Both the position numbers and the translations under genes were made by a program. This document shows, piece after piece, positions 32,473 through 41,566 of a stretch of 64,000 bases of DNA; the stretch's first letter is position 1; each line of letters opens with the position of its first letter. The notes under the pieces are model-generated. The model ran no database searches. It was not told where the DNA came from and worked only from the letters and a program-made list of their open reading frames with translations. The stretch is from an uncultured Collinsella sp. GTDB lineage: Bacteria > Actinomycetota > Coriobacteriia > Coriobacteriales > Coriobacteriaceae. Location of the stretch: assembly GCA_900541745.1 (NCBI GenBank), contig UQLA01000013.1, forward strand, positions 12,386 to 76,385. The letters run 5' to 3'.

Positions 32473-34569
32473 ATGGCAGACGCTAAGGATTTCCTGTTTG
32501 AGATCGGTACGGAGGAAATGCCCTCTGCACCGCTGAACAATGCCGTCAAGCAGCTTGGCACCGTGATCGCCAAGGGTCTCGACGAGGCCGGTCTGGCCCA
32601 CGGCGAGGTCCGCGTGATCTCGAGCCCGCGCCGCCTGGCTGCGCTCGTTGCCGACGTCGCCACCGCGACCGACGAGGTTCACGAGGTCAAGCGCGGCCCC
32701 GCGGCCAATATCGCCTTCGATGCCGACGGTAACGCCACCAAGGCCGCCCAGGGCTTCGCCCGCAAGTGCGGTGTGGCTGCCGAGGATCTGGTCCGTCGCG
32801 AGGACACCGACGGCCGTGAGTACGTCTTTGCCGAGAAGAACATCCCTTCCGCCCCGGCCACCCCGATCCTTACGGCCCTGTGCGAGAAGACCATCGCCGG
32901 CCTGCAGTGGCCCAATTACCGCTCTCAGCGCTGGGGTCATGAGCACGCCACGTTCGTGCGCCCGGTCCGCTGGATCTGCTGCCTTCTGGGCGAGGACGTT
33001 GTGCCCGTGTCGTTTGCCGACGTGACGAGCGGCAATACCACGCGCGGCCATCGCGTCCTGGGCCCCGGTGACCATGTGGTCGCCAGCCCCGTTGTTTACG
33101 AGCAGGTGCTCGAGGACGCCGGCGTGCTTTCTGCCGAGCGCCGTCGCGAGGCTATCCTTGCCGGTATCGCTGAGGTCGAGGCCGCCCGTCCTGGCTGCCA
33201 CGTCGATACGCCCAAGAAGGTCTTTGAGGAGGTCATCAACCTCTGCGAGTGGCCGACGGTGCTCGTCGGCACCTTCGATGAGGAGTTCCTCAAGGTCCCG
33301 CACGAGATCATCTGCGAGTCTATGCTCACCAATCAGCGCTACTTCCCGATCTATGACGGCGAGGGCAAGCTGACGCGTGAGTTTGTGGTCGTCTCCAACA
33401 GCAAGCCCGAGAATGCCGAGCGCGTAATCGACGGCAATGAGCGCGTCGTGCGCGCCCGCCTGGACGACGCCAAGTTCTTCTACGAGGAGGATCTGAAGAT
33501 CTCCCTCGACGAGTTCCGTGAGCGTCTGGCCAAGGTCGCCTTCCAGGAGAAGCTCGGCAGCGTGCTCGCCAAGTCCGAGCGTATTGAGCAGCTCGCGCTC
33601 GCTATTGCCCGCGAGGCTCACCTGGGTGCCCACCTGGCCGCCGACGCCGCTCGCGCCGCTCACCTGTGCAAGGCCGACTTGGTGTCCAACGCCGTCGTCG
33701 AGTTCACGAGCCAGCAGGGCGTGATGGGCGGTTACTACGCCAGCGCGATGGGGGAGAACGACGAGGTCGCACATGCTATCCGCGATCACTATCGTCCCCG
33801 TTTTGCTGGCGACGAGCTGCCCGAGGGCACCGCTGGCTGCATCGTGGCTTGCGCCGACAAGCTCGATACCATTGCCGGCATCTTTGCCATCGGCGAGCCC
33901 CCGACTGGCTCTTCCGACCCGTACGCGCTGCGTCGTGCCGCCATCGGCATCATCAACATCCTGCGCGACCGTCTGCCGATCGACCCCACGTCGCTCATCG
34001 ACTTTGCGCTTGAGCTCTATAGCGAACAGGGCATTGAGTTCGACGCCGCCGAGGTCGCCCAGCAGGTTCGCGACTTCTTCCACGGCCGTTTGGTGAGCAT
34101 GGCCCGCGACGAGAAGATCCCGGCCGACACCGTTGCCGCCGTTTCCGCGGTGCACATCATTGCTCCGTCGGTCTTCTTCGCCCGCTGCGCCGCCCTCGAT
34201 GAGGCCCGCAAGAACGATGCCGAGACCTTCGACAACCTGGCCACCGCCTATGCCCGCGCCGCGCATATCTCCAAGCCCGAGCTGGGTGCGGAGTACGACC
34301 GCAGCCTGATGGGCGAGGTCGAGCTTGCGCTTGCCGACGCCTCCGAGGCCGCTCAGACCGCCGTCGATGCCGCTCTCGCCGCCGAGGATTATCCGGCCGC
34401 GTTTGCCGCTCTGGCCGCCCTGCGCGCGCCCATCGATCGTTTCTTCGACGAGGTTATGGTCATGGACAAGGACGAGCAGCTTCGCGATAATCGCCTTAAG
34501 CTGCTCAACCGCTTCGAGGCCGTGTTCTCCGGCATCGCCAACATCGGTGAGCTTGCCCGCAAAAAGTAA
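32473..34569 (+). CDS. glyS: Glycyl-tRNA synthetase beta subunit
   Basis: 698 residues; tRNA-binding subunit paired with GlyQ. DFLFEIGTEEMPSAPL is the family start. A middle HD-related region shows LRRAAIGIINIL and EFTSQQGVMGGYYA. C-terminal anticodon-binding part ends FDEVMVMDKDEQLRDNRLKLLNRF. Full length compared with the family. The beta subunit is often split or fused in other lineages; here it is separate and co-transcribed. Confidence 0.97.
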   Translation: MADAKDFLFEIGTEEMPSAPLNNAVKQLGTVIAKGLDEAGLAHGEVRVISSPRRLAALVADVATATDEVHEVKRGPAANIAFDADGNATKAAQGFARKCGVAAEDLVRREDTDGREYVFAEKNIPSAPATPILTALCEKTIAGLQWPNYRSQRWGHEHATFVRPVRWICCLLGEDVVPVSFADVTSGNTTRGHRVLGPGDHVVASPVVYEQVLEDAGVLSAERRREAILAGIAEVEAARPGCHVDTPKKVFEEVINLCEWPTVLVGTFDEEFLKVPHEIICESMLTNQRYFPIYDGEGKLTREFVVVSNSKPENAERVIDGNERVVRARLDDAKFFYEEDLKISLDEFRERLAKVAFQEKLGSVLAKSERIEQLALAIAREAHLGAHLAADAARAAHLCKADLVSNAVVEFTSQQGVMGGYYASAMGENDEVAHAIRDHYRPRFAGDELPEGTAGCIVACADKLDTIAGIFAIGEPPTGSSDPYALRRAAIGIINILRDRLPIDPTSLIDFALELYSEQGIEFDAAEVAQQVRDFFHGRLVSMARDEKIPADTVAAVSAVHIIAPSVFFARCAALDEARKNDAETFDNLATAYARAAHISKPELGAEYDRSLMGEVELALADASEAAQTAVDAALAAEDYPAAFAALAALRAPIDRFFDEVMVMDKDEQLRDNRLKLLNRFEAVFSGIANIGELARKK

Positions 34570-34603
34570 GCTAGCCTGCGCATAAGCGCAAAAGGAGCCC
34601 CGC

Positions 34604-35479
34604 ATGAATTGCCCGGTCACCGCTCGTCCCACCGTTATTGTTATCTCCGACTCGCTCGGTGATACCGCTTGTGAGGTGGTGCTTGCGGCGTCCGGGCAAT
34701 TTGATGAAGGGGCTTTTCGTGTTTTACGTCTGCCTAAGGTGACCTCGGTGGAGCAGGTCAAATCGTTTGTGGGCCCGCGAGTCGATGCCGACCATCGCGA
34801 TATCGCCGTGTTCCATACCATCGTCGACCCGGCGCTTCGTGCTCGCGTGCTCGACTACTTGGGCATGCTGCACATTCGCTCGGTCGACCTGATCGGCCCG
34901 ACGCTTGCGGTGCTGTCGTCGCTCATCGGTGTGCCTCCCAAGGGCGTTGCGGGTGTGATTCACAAGACCGACGATCGCTATTTCCATCGTATCGAGGCTA
35001 TGGAGTATTTCGTTGAGCACGATGACGGGCGCGGCTGCGATGATCTGTCGGATGCCGATATCGTGCTGCTTGGCGTGTCGCGCACATCTAAGACCCCGCT
35101 GTCGATGTATTTGGCCTATCAGGGCTACAAGGTCGCCAACGTTCCGTTGGCGCACGGTATGGAGCCGCCCAAGTCGATTTACGAGGTCGATCCGATGCGT
35201 CTCTTCGGTCTGATTTCGACCGTCGATGTGATTTCCGAGATTCGCGATAGCCGCCTTGGCGATGACTACGCCCGTGCCGTTGCCGGCTCCTATGCCGAGC
35301 CCGAGAGTGTGCGCAGTGAGCTCGAGGAGGCTCGTGCCCTCATGAAGCGTCTGGGTTGCTTTGTGGTGCGCACCGACGGCAAGGCGATCGAGGAGAGTGC
35401 CTCCGAGATCATCGCTCATCTCGAAGAGATTCAAGAGGCAAGAGCCCGCCGTGCCGCCCGCCGCGCTCAACAAAAGTAG
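34604..35479 (+). CDS. Pyruvate, phosphate dikinase regulatory protein (PPDK-RP)
   Basis: Bifunctional Ser/Thr kinase/pyrophosphorylase that uses ADP to phosphorylate, and phosphate to dephosphorylate, a Thr near the catalytic His of PPDK. 291 residues of the DUF299/PpsR family. The P-loop-like GVSRTSKTPLSMYLA near residue 158 and the HKTDDRYFHRIEAMEYFVEHDDG segment are the signatures. The product lies directly before ppdK, 266 bases upstream, giving a regulator-target pair. AAAGGAG before the ATG. It could equally act on PEP synthase in other bacteria, but the neighbour here is PPDK. Confidence 0.94.
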   Translation: MNCPVTARPTVIVISDSLGDTACEVVLAASGQFDEGAFRVLRLPKVTSVEQVKSFVGPRVDADHRDIAVFHTIVDPALRARVLDYLGMLHIRSVDLIGPTLAVLSSLIGVPPKGVAGVIHKTDDRYFHRIEAMEYFVEHDDGRGCDDLSDADIVLLGVSRTSKTPLSMYLAYQGYKVANVPLAHGMEPPKSIYEVDPMRLFGLISTVDVISEIRDSRLGDDYARAVAGSYAEPESVRSELEEARALMKRLGCFVVRTDGKAIEESASEIIAHLEEIQEARARRAARRAQQK

Positions 35480-35511
35480 CTTATTGGGTTAGCTAAAATA
35501 CCTGATAGTGA

Positions 35512-35524
35512 TAAAGCGCTTTAG
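35512..35524. promoter_or_regulatory. LacI/cre-like palindrome upstream of ppdK
   Basis: TAAAGCGCTTTA (35512-35523) is a perfect 12-base palindrome 30 bases after the PPDK-RP stop. Extended on one side it reads TAAAGCGCTTTAG, whose complement CTAAAGCGCTTTA matches CTAAAACGCTTCA upstream of adhE in 11 of 13 positions. It lies just upstream of a candidate -35 at 35540. Confidence 0.5.
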
Positions 35525-35539
35525 CAGTTTCTACCGCTA

Positions 35540-35570
35540 TTGACCTGCATTTACACTGTAGTGGTATCTT
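35540..35570 (+). promoter_or_regulatory. Putative ppdK promoter region
   Basis: TTGACC (35540-35545), 19-base spacer, TATCTT (35565-35570) preceded by TGG. The rest of the gap holds repeated CTACCG/TTTACCGCT motifs (35531-35538, 35591-35605), possible further regulator sites. The spacing is longer than ideal. Confidence 0.4.
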
Positions 35571-35677
35571 CATAAGGTAACCACCTTTACCTACCGTTTA
35601 CCGCTAGTTTTAGCACGTTTACCAAACCGCGTATTCTCTGCTCAGGCCCGTTCAAATCCCGCCGTATAGTTCCCTCA

Positions 35678-35698
35678 CGGCCCGCATCCGGCGGGCCG
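35678..35698 (+). terminator. GC-rich hairpin ahead of ppdK, no clear U-tract
   Basis: CGGCCCGC-ATCCG-GCGGGCCG (35678-35698), perfect eight-pair stem. The following ATTCGTTACC is not a U-tract, so it may be a leader structure rather than a terminator. It lies about 48 bases before ppdK. Confidence 0.45.
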
Positions 35699-35745
35699 AT
35701 TCGTTACCACGGTCGTGCGCGAGAGCGCATGGAAGGGGAAGTATC

Positions 35746-38496
35746 GTGAGCGATTGCAAGAGGGTTTACCGTTTTGGAACCGATGCCCAGGGCACTTGTG
35801 TCACCGAAGGCGACAAGTCCATGAACTTCGTGCTTGGCGGCAAAGGCGCTAATCTTGCCGAGATGAGCCGTATCGGCCTGCCGGTTCCCGGTGGCTTTAC
35901 CATTACCTGCCAGACCTGCGTCGAGTACTCTGGTGCCGGCAACGTCTGGCCCGAAGGCGCGCTCGACGAGATCGTTGCCGCCGAGGCCGACCTCGAGGCC
36001 CGCTGCGGCAAGAAGCTCGGCGACGCCCGTGACCCGCTGCTCGTGTCGGTGCGCTCGGGCGCTCCGTTCTCTATGCCCGGCATGATGGACACGGTCCTCA
36101 ACCTGGGCCTCAACGACGACTCCGTTCAGGGCCTTATCGCCCAGACGCAGAACCCGCGCTTTGCCTGGGACAGCTATCGTCGCTTTATCCAGATGTTCTC
36201 CAACGTCGTCATGGGTGTCGATGCCGACTTGTTCGAGAATGCCCTGACCCAGGCCCGCCTGGTCGCCGGCGTTCGCGTCGACTCCGAGCTTTCGGCCGAG
36301 GACCTGCAGGAGCTCGTTGAGACCTTTAAGGGCATTTTCTCCGACAACGTCGAGGCCGCCCTGTACCCCGAGCTCGAAGTCGCGGACGGCAAGCCCGTTT
36401 TCCCGCACGATCCGGAGCTCCAGCTTCTCCTTGCTATCCAGGCCGTCTTTGGTAGCTGGATGAACGAGCGCGCCTGCATCTACCGCAAGCAGCACGGCAT
36501 TTCCGACGACCTTGGCACCGCCGTCAACGTCCAGGCTATGGCCTTTGGCAATAAGGGCGAGACCTCGGCGACCGGTGTCGCCTTTACGCGCAACCCGGCC
36601 GACGGCACCAAGGAGTTCTACGGCGACTTTCTGGTCAACGCCCAGGGCGAGGACGTCGTCGCCGGCATCCGCAACACCGAGCCCATCGCCGACCTCAAGA
36701 CCACCCCGGGCCTCGAGTCCGCAGGTGAGGAGCTTGAGCGTGTCTTCCTGACGCTTGAGGATCACTACCGCGACATGTGCGACATCGAGTTCACCATCGA
36801 GCAGGGTAAGCTCTGGATGCTCCAGACCCGCGTGGGCAAGCGTACCGCAACCGCCGCCCTGCGCATCGCTATCGAGATGGTCGAGGAGGGCCTCATCACC
36901 CGTGAGGAGGCCGTGAGCCGCATCGACCCCGCGCAGCTCGACCAGCTCCTGCACCCGCAGTTCGACTCCTCCAAGAAGTACGAGGCGCTCGCATGCGGCC
37001 TTAACGCCAGTCCCGGTGCCGCCGTGGGCGAGGTCGTGTTCTCGAGCGATGACGCCGTCGCGCGTTCCGCCGAGGGCCATAAGGTCATTCTGGTCCGCTG
37101 GGAGACCAATCCCGACGATCTGAAGGGTATGGTCGCCGCCGAGGGTATCTTGACGAGTCACGGTGGCAAGACGAGCCATGCCGCCGTTATCGCCCGCGGC
37201 ATGGGTACGCCCTGTGTCTGCGGTGTCGAGCGTTTCCACATCGACGCGGCCGAGAAGGTCGTGCGTATCGAGGGCAGCGATCGCGTGCTGCGCGAGGGCG
37301 ACATTATCTCCATCGACGGCACTCAGGGCATCGTCGTCGATGGCGCTGTCGATTTGGTCTCCGCTGAGCTCACCGGCGACCTGGACACCATTCTGTCCTG
37401 GGCCGACGAAATCCGCCTGGACGAGACCCACGGTCACGCCAACCACGTGCGCGTCAACGCCGACAACCCCGAGGATGCCGAGCTCGCGCTCGAGTTTGGC
37501 GCCGAGGCCATCGGTCTGTGCCGTACCGAGCACATGTTCCTGGGCGGTCGCAAGAACATTATCCAGAGCTTCATCCTGTCCGACGACGAGGCGGTGAAGC
37601 AGCAGGCCCTGGCCGATCTGCTCAAGGTCCAGACTGAGGACTTCTTGGCGATGTTCAAGACCATGTCCGGTCGCGATGTGGTCGTTCGCCTACTCGATCC
37701 GCCGCTGCATGAGTTCCTGGATAATCCTCGCGAGCTCGAGGTCGCCATCACAAAGAAGGAGGCCGCCGGCGCCAGCGAGGAAGAGCTCGCCGCCCTGCGC
37801 GCCCGCCTGCGTCGCATCGACGGCATGGTCGAGTCCAACCCGATGCTCGGCCTTCGCGGCGTGCGTCTGTCCGTCGTCTTCGGTGACCTGCCGCTCATGC
37901 AGGTCCGTGCCGTCGCCATGGCTGCCGCCCGCCTTATCAAGGAAGGCGTCGACCCGCGTCCCGAGATTATGGTCCCGCTCGTTTCCATTACGGCCGAGCA
38001 CGTTCAGACTCGCGAGGTCATCGAGCGCGTGATCGCCGAGGTTTCCGCCGAGGAGGGCGTCGAGCTCAACATTCCCGTGGGCACGATGCTCGAGCTGCCG
38101 CGCGCCTGCATGGTCGCCGACGAGATCGCCCTTCACGCAGATTTCTTCTGCTTTGGCACCAACGACCTCACGCAGACGACGTTCGGTTTCTCGCGTGACG
38201 ACGCCGAGGCCAAGTTCATTCCGCTGTACATGCACAAGAAGATCTTGAAGGACAACCCCTTCGAGACCATCGACTCGGCGGTGCTGGAGCTCGTGCGCAT
38301 GGCCGTCGAGAAGGGTCGCGCCACCAACCCCGACATGCACTTTGGCGTGTGCGGTGAGCACGGCGGCGACCCCAAGTCCATCAAGGACCTGTTCAACGTG
38401 GCCGACGTGGACTATGTGTCCTGCTCGCCCTATCGCGTGCCCCTCGCGCGCCTGGCGGCCGCTCAGGCCAAGCTCGAGGCCAAGCGTTCCGCTTAA
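35746..38496 (+). CDS. ppdK: Pyruvate, phosphate dikinase
   Basis: Interconverts pyruvate, ATP and phosphate with PEP, AMP and pyrophosphate. 916 residues. N-terminal nucleotide-binding domain with NFVLGGKGANLAEMSRIGLPVPGGFTI and SVRSGAPFSMPGMMDTVLNLG. The swivelling phospho-His domain has GGKTSHAAVIARGMGTPCVCG near 470, with the catalytic His after SHA and the regulated Thr two residues before it. C-terminal PEP/pyruvate barrel with LCRTEHMFLG and FFCFGTNDLTQTTFG, ending YVSCSPYRVPLARLAAAQA. GTG start after AAGGGGAA. Its regulatory protein is encoded immediately upstream. Confidence 0.97.
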   Translation: MSDCKRVYRFGTDAQGTCVTEGDKSMNFVLGGKGANLAEMSRIGLPVPGGFTITCQTCVEYSGAGNVWPEGALDEIVAAEADLEARCGKKLGDARDPLLVSVRSGAPFSMPGMMDTVLNLGLNDDSVQGLIAQTQNPRFAWDSYRRFIQMFSNVVMGVDADLFENALTQARLVAGVRVDSELSAEDLQELVETFKGIFSDNVEAALYPELEVADGKPVFPHDPELQLLLAIQAVFGSWMNERACIYRKQHGISDDLGTAVNVQAMAFGNKGETSATGVAFTRNPADGTKEFYGDFLVNAQGEDVVAGIRNTEPIADLKTTPGLESAGEELERVFLTLEDHYRDMCDIEFTIEQGKLWMLQTRVGKRTATAALRIAIEMVEEGLITREEAVSRIDPAQLDQLLHPQFDSSKKYEALACGLNASPGAAVGEVVFSSDDAVARSAEGHKVILVRWETNPDDLKGMVAAEGILTSHGGKTSHAAVIARGMGTPCVCGVERFHIDAAEKVVRIEGSDRVLREGDIISIDGTQGIVVDGAVDLVSAELTGDLDTILSWADEIRLDETHGHANHVRVNADNPEDAELALEFGAEAIGLCRTEHMFLGGRKNIIQSFILSDDEAVKQQALADLLKVQTEDFLAMFKTMSGRDVVVRLLDPPLHEFLDNPRELEVAITKKEAAGASEEELAALRARLRRIDGMVESNPMLGLRGVRLSVVFGDLPLMQVRAVAMAAARLIKEGVDPRPEIMVPLVSITAEHVQTREVIERVIAEVSAEEGVELNIPVGTMLELPRACMVADEIALHADFFCFGTNDLTQTTFGFSRDDAEAKFIPLYMHKKILKDNPFETIDSAVLELVRMAVEKGRATNPDMHFGVCGEHGGDPKSIKDLFNVADVDYVSCSPYRVPLARLAAAQAKLEAKRSA

Positions 38497-38536
38497 CTGA
38501 GTCGCGTTCCATTTGCGCCTTTTACGCCCCCCTTCG

Positions 38537-38570
38537 CGCCGTCGCGCCCCTGTGGACGCGGCGGCGTTTT
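38537..38570 (+). terminator. Terminator after ppdK
   Basis: CGCCGTCGCG (38537-38546) pairs with CGCGGCGGCG (38557-38566, one G-U) and is followed by TTTTA. It isolates ppdK from the secreted-protein gene. Confidence 0.75.
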
Positions 38571-38610
38571 ACGTTGGTTCAATACATTGGCAACTGACGG
38601 GAGGACTGCG

Positions 38611-41418
38611 ATGAAAAACCTCACCAGGTATTTGCAACGAGTGCGTCGGGGAGCACAGGTGGCCCTGTGCTGGGTGGTCGTTGCCGTAACGGCGCTTTGC
38701 GGGATGCCGACGGCAGGTTTTGCCCTTCAGGATGAATCGCGCGACGAGCTCTATGGCGACGTGGTCAACCCGCTCACCATTACGGTCAACGATCGCGACT
38801 GCACGTTTGTAGATATCGATGACGGCAAGCTCGAGGGCCGTACCTCGATGTACGACAACGTCTCGTTCTACACGGCCGCCGTCAAAAAGATGCTGCCCAA
38901 CTGGGCATCGCTTGCCTATAACATCCTTGGCTATGGCGGAGGCGACGACTCCAAGGACTTTTTGTACTGGGACCACGCCGGCAAGGGCTTTGAGAAGGAC
39001 TTCGGTAAGGGACACTACATCTATCTGTATGATGCGCTTTCGGGCGGCAACGGTGAGCATTCCGATGGTGCCGACAAATCGAAGCAGAGTGGTCTGACAT
39101 CTGCAAAAAGCCTCAATGCGGTCTACGAGCGCTTGACCGACGATATTGCCGGCTGTATCGGTCACAAGCTGAAGGGCTCCGATTTCCGTAAAAACGTGCC
39201 GCTCGACGGACTGTCGAAAGACACGACTGAGCAGGACGTCATCTATGCCACCATTGCGTGTGTGGACAAGCTCGGCGGCACCTATCAGTACGATTTCAAT
39301 GGCTTTGGCATCGCGTTCTATAACTTTAGAGTTCAGCAGCTCAACAGCGTGAACAAGCTTAACTGTGCGCCCGAGGACGCGCCGGGCTATTCCTTTGTCG
39401 ATTCTAAGACTGAGCAGGAGCTCGTTACCTCGGCACTTAACGTCGGCTATGAGGACGCCTCACAGAGCATCACGCTCGCCCGCGGTACCGAGGAGACGGT
39501 CGGCACGAGCACTTCTGAATCCGCATCGTATTCCAAAGGCGGCTCGTGGGGCGCATCGGTGAGCCTCAAGGAGTCGCTGGGCGTGCCCGCAACAGCGAGC
39601 GAGGAGATCGAGACTTCGTTTTCGGCCGAAACCACGATGTCCCAGTTGTGGGAGGCGAGCAAGACCGAGGAACAGTCGATCACCACGACGGACAATCAGT
39701 CGGTTACCGTCAATATGACGATCCCGGCGCACACGCAGGTCAACAGCAAGCAGACGAGTTCTACCACGACGCTGTCCGAGGACTATGACCAGCCGGTGGG
39801 CGTGACGTTTGACGTGATCATCTTTAACATGAACGGCGAGTGCTACGACGACAACGCCGCCGTGCAGGAGTTCCATACCGCCGGTTATGACCAGCGCTCG
39901 TTCTACACCACCTTTGGCGATCAGTCGACCGACGCCGTGCAGAACCTGTTCCTGCGCTCAATCGCCCATCGTGGCGACGACGGTTACGATACCACCGCCG
40001 GAAACGTTACGAGCTGGTCGCATCGCACCAACAACCACATGGTGCGCGCCGTCGATTGGAATTCGGTCCTGGCCGATCGCGAGGTGCCTTCGCGCAACGG
40101 CGGCGCCCCGCGCACGTGCAATGTGCTCAACGACATGGCCGCCACCTACCCCATGTCCATTACAGGTTCCAATCTGTCGTTTGAGTCGGTGACGGTCGAT
40201 ACGCAGTTGGGTACGCCACAGCCCATTAAGCCCATTTCCAAGATTCTCGTATCGCTGCAGACCGATAAGACCCGAAAGCTTGCGGTGGGAGAGGAAGATC
40301 CCATCTCTTCCTATCGCGTGCGCGCGAGGGACGAGGACGATGTTGACTACTACGGCTTTGTGAAGTCGTCGGGCTACTGGCGCGTGGTCGATAAAAAGGG
40401 CAAGGAATGCAAGTCCGACGTCATCGAGATCCAGACCGACCCTGTCACCCACGAGCAAGTTGTGGTAGGCAAGAAGGCTGGCACCGCCTACGTAAAGTAC
40501 TTTATCCCTGAGGACACCTATGTGGACGTGAACGGGCATGTCTCGACCAATGACGAGATCGACGCCGCGGCCTACAAATATAAGGTAAGTGACGTGGCGC
40601 CCGAGCCGTTTAACGGCAGCATCAAACTCGAGGGCTCGGCACAGACCGTCGTTGGCGTCGAGGAGAACCTTAACGGCATCGACGGCCTGACGGCTACGGT
40701 CTATGACACGACGGGCAAGGAGGTCGATAGGCTCTGCAGCTGGGAGGCCCAGGAGCTCGAGAGCAAGGGCATTTCGGTTGCGACAGACGGCACGATGACC
40801 ATCTCGCAACCGGGCACCTTCCATGTTCGCGCCTTTATTGACGGCGTGTATTCCGATTGGGCCGAGGTCATCGCCGCACCCGCACCGGTCGACCCGATGA
40901 CGACCGTGGTCGAGACACCGGTGAGCGTTACGTCCGTTTCTTCTGGGGATTCTTCGGCAACGACGGATAGCACGGCTCCTGCCCAGGGAGAGCAGACCGC
41001 TTCCGATGCGAACGTGGCCGAGTCTGCTCCGGCGAGCGACGATGCCACTGCAGCGACTGACGACACCGCGCCCGCTGCCGCGAAGGATGCCTCGCCGATT
41101 CCTACGGGCCTCGTTACCGTATTGACCGATATCTGCCGCTACGGCATCGATCACGGCCTCATCAGCACATTAAACAAGGAAGAGATGACCAAGCAGGACT
41201 TCGACATCTTAGGCATCCTGTATCTGATGGCGGACAGCCAGGACCTGGTGCCCCAAGACGCCGAGGATGCGATGGGTGAATGGGCCCATGACAACTATAA
41301 TGACGAAGAACTTGCCACCTGGAAGCAGCATGCGCTTTCGGTGCTGCTCGAATACGGCTTTATCGCGTCCGGAACGACCGTGACGACGCCGACGACTGAT
41401 GCTGCGGACGGCGCATAA
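38611..41418 (+). CDS. Large secreted protein with aerolysin/ETX-MTX2-like pore-forming module
   Basis: 935 residues, exported. Signal peptide about 1-38 (basic start, hydrophobic VALCWVVVAVTALCGM, likely cleavage after AGFA). Residues 39-280 match nothing I recognise. Residues 299-405 have the beta pore-forming pattern: a Ser/Thr-rich alternating strand (TSTSESASYSKGGSWGASVS), a central GVPA turn at 324-327, a second Ser/Thr/Glu strand, then VTVNMTIPAHTQV and VGVTFDVIIF. This resembles the strand-hairpin-strand arrangement of ETX/MTX2 and aerolysin toxins. Two Ig-like regions follow (about 542-655, 670-756), then a Ser/Thr/Ala-rich linker (757-828) and a helical, acidic C-terminal domain. 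No sorting signal or C-terminal anchor is seen. ATG after GGGAGG. Assignment is by pattern; pore formation is unproven. Confidence 0.6.
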   Translation: MKNLTRYLQRVRRGAQVALCWVVVAVTALCGMPTAGFALQDESRDELYGDVVNPLTITVNDRDCTFVDIDDGKLEGRTSMYDNVSFYTAAVKKMLPNWASLAYNILGYGGGDDSKDFLYWDHAGKGFEKDFGKGHYIYLYDALSGGNGEHSDGADKSKQSGLTSAKSLNAVYERLTDDIAGCIGHKLKGSDFRKNVPLDGLSKDTTEQDVIYATIACVDKLGGTYQYDFNGFGIAFYNFRVQQLNSVNKLNCAPEDAPGYSFVDSKTEQELVTSALNVGYEDASQSITLARGTEETVGTSTSESASYSKGGSWGASVSLKESLGVPATASEEIETSFSAETTMSQLWEASKTEEQSITTTDNQSVTVNMTIPAHTQVNSKQTSSTTTLSEDYDQPVGVTFDVIIFNMNGECYDDNAAVQEFHTAGYDQRSFYTTFGDQSTDAVQNLFLRSIAHRGDDGYDTTAGNVTSWSHRTNNHMVRAVDWNSVLADREVPSRNGGAPRTCNVLNDMAATYPMSITGSNLSFESVTVDTQLGTPQPIKPISKILVSLQTDKTRKLAVGEEDPISSYRVRARDEDDVDYYGFVKSSGYWRVVDKKGKECKSDVIEIQTDPVTHEQVVVGKKAGTAYVKYFIPEDTYVDVNGHVSTNDEIDAAAYKYKVSDVAPEPFNGSIKLEGSAQTVVGVEENLNGIDGLTATVYDTTGKEVDRLCSWEAQELESKGISVATDGTMTISQPGTFHVRAFIDGVYSDWAEVIAAPAPVDPMTTVVETPVSVTSVSSGDSSATTDSTAPAQGEQTASDANVAESAPASDDATAATDDTAPAAAKDASPIPTGLVTVLTDICRYGIDHGLISTLNKEEMTKQDFDILGILYLMADSQDLVPQDAEDAMGEWAHDNYNDEELATWKQHALSVLLEYGFIASGTTVTTPTTDAADGA

Positions 41419-41469
41419 GTGCAGAAAGAGTGCGTGTTTTTGTCTTTTTGCGCACGGGCAAAATAGTTC

Positions 41470-41497
41470 TTGCAGCCAAGGTCGTGGCGTGTATACT
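41470..41497 (+). promoter_or_regulatory. Promoter of rplS
   Basis: TTGCAG (41470-41475), 16-base spacer, TATACT (41492-41497). The 65-base leader that follows has a small hairpin GTGCCG...CGGCAC, a possible L19 autoregulation site. Confidence 0.65.
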
Positions 41498-41566
41498 CGA
41501 ATACGTTTGTTCAACTACGTGCCGGCCAAGGTGGTACGGCACCTCTAGAAGAGTAAGGAATTGCAC

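Noticed and set aside
31567..34821. A 1084-codon minus-strand frame opposite glyQ, glyS and the start of the PPDK regulatory gene
   Set aside because: It spans three well-identified genes antisense, has a repetitive Gly/Val/Leu/Asp composition and no ribosome site; it is a codon-bias artefact.
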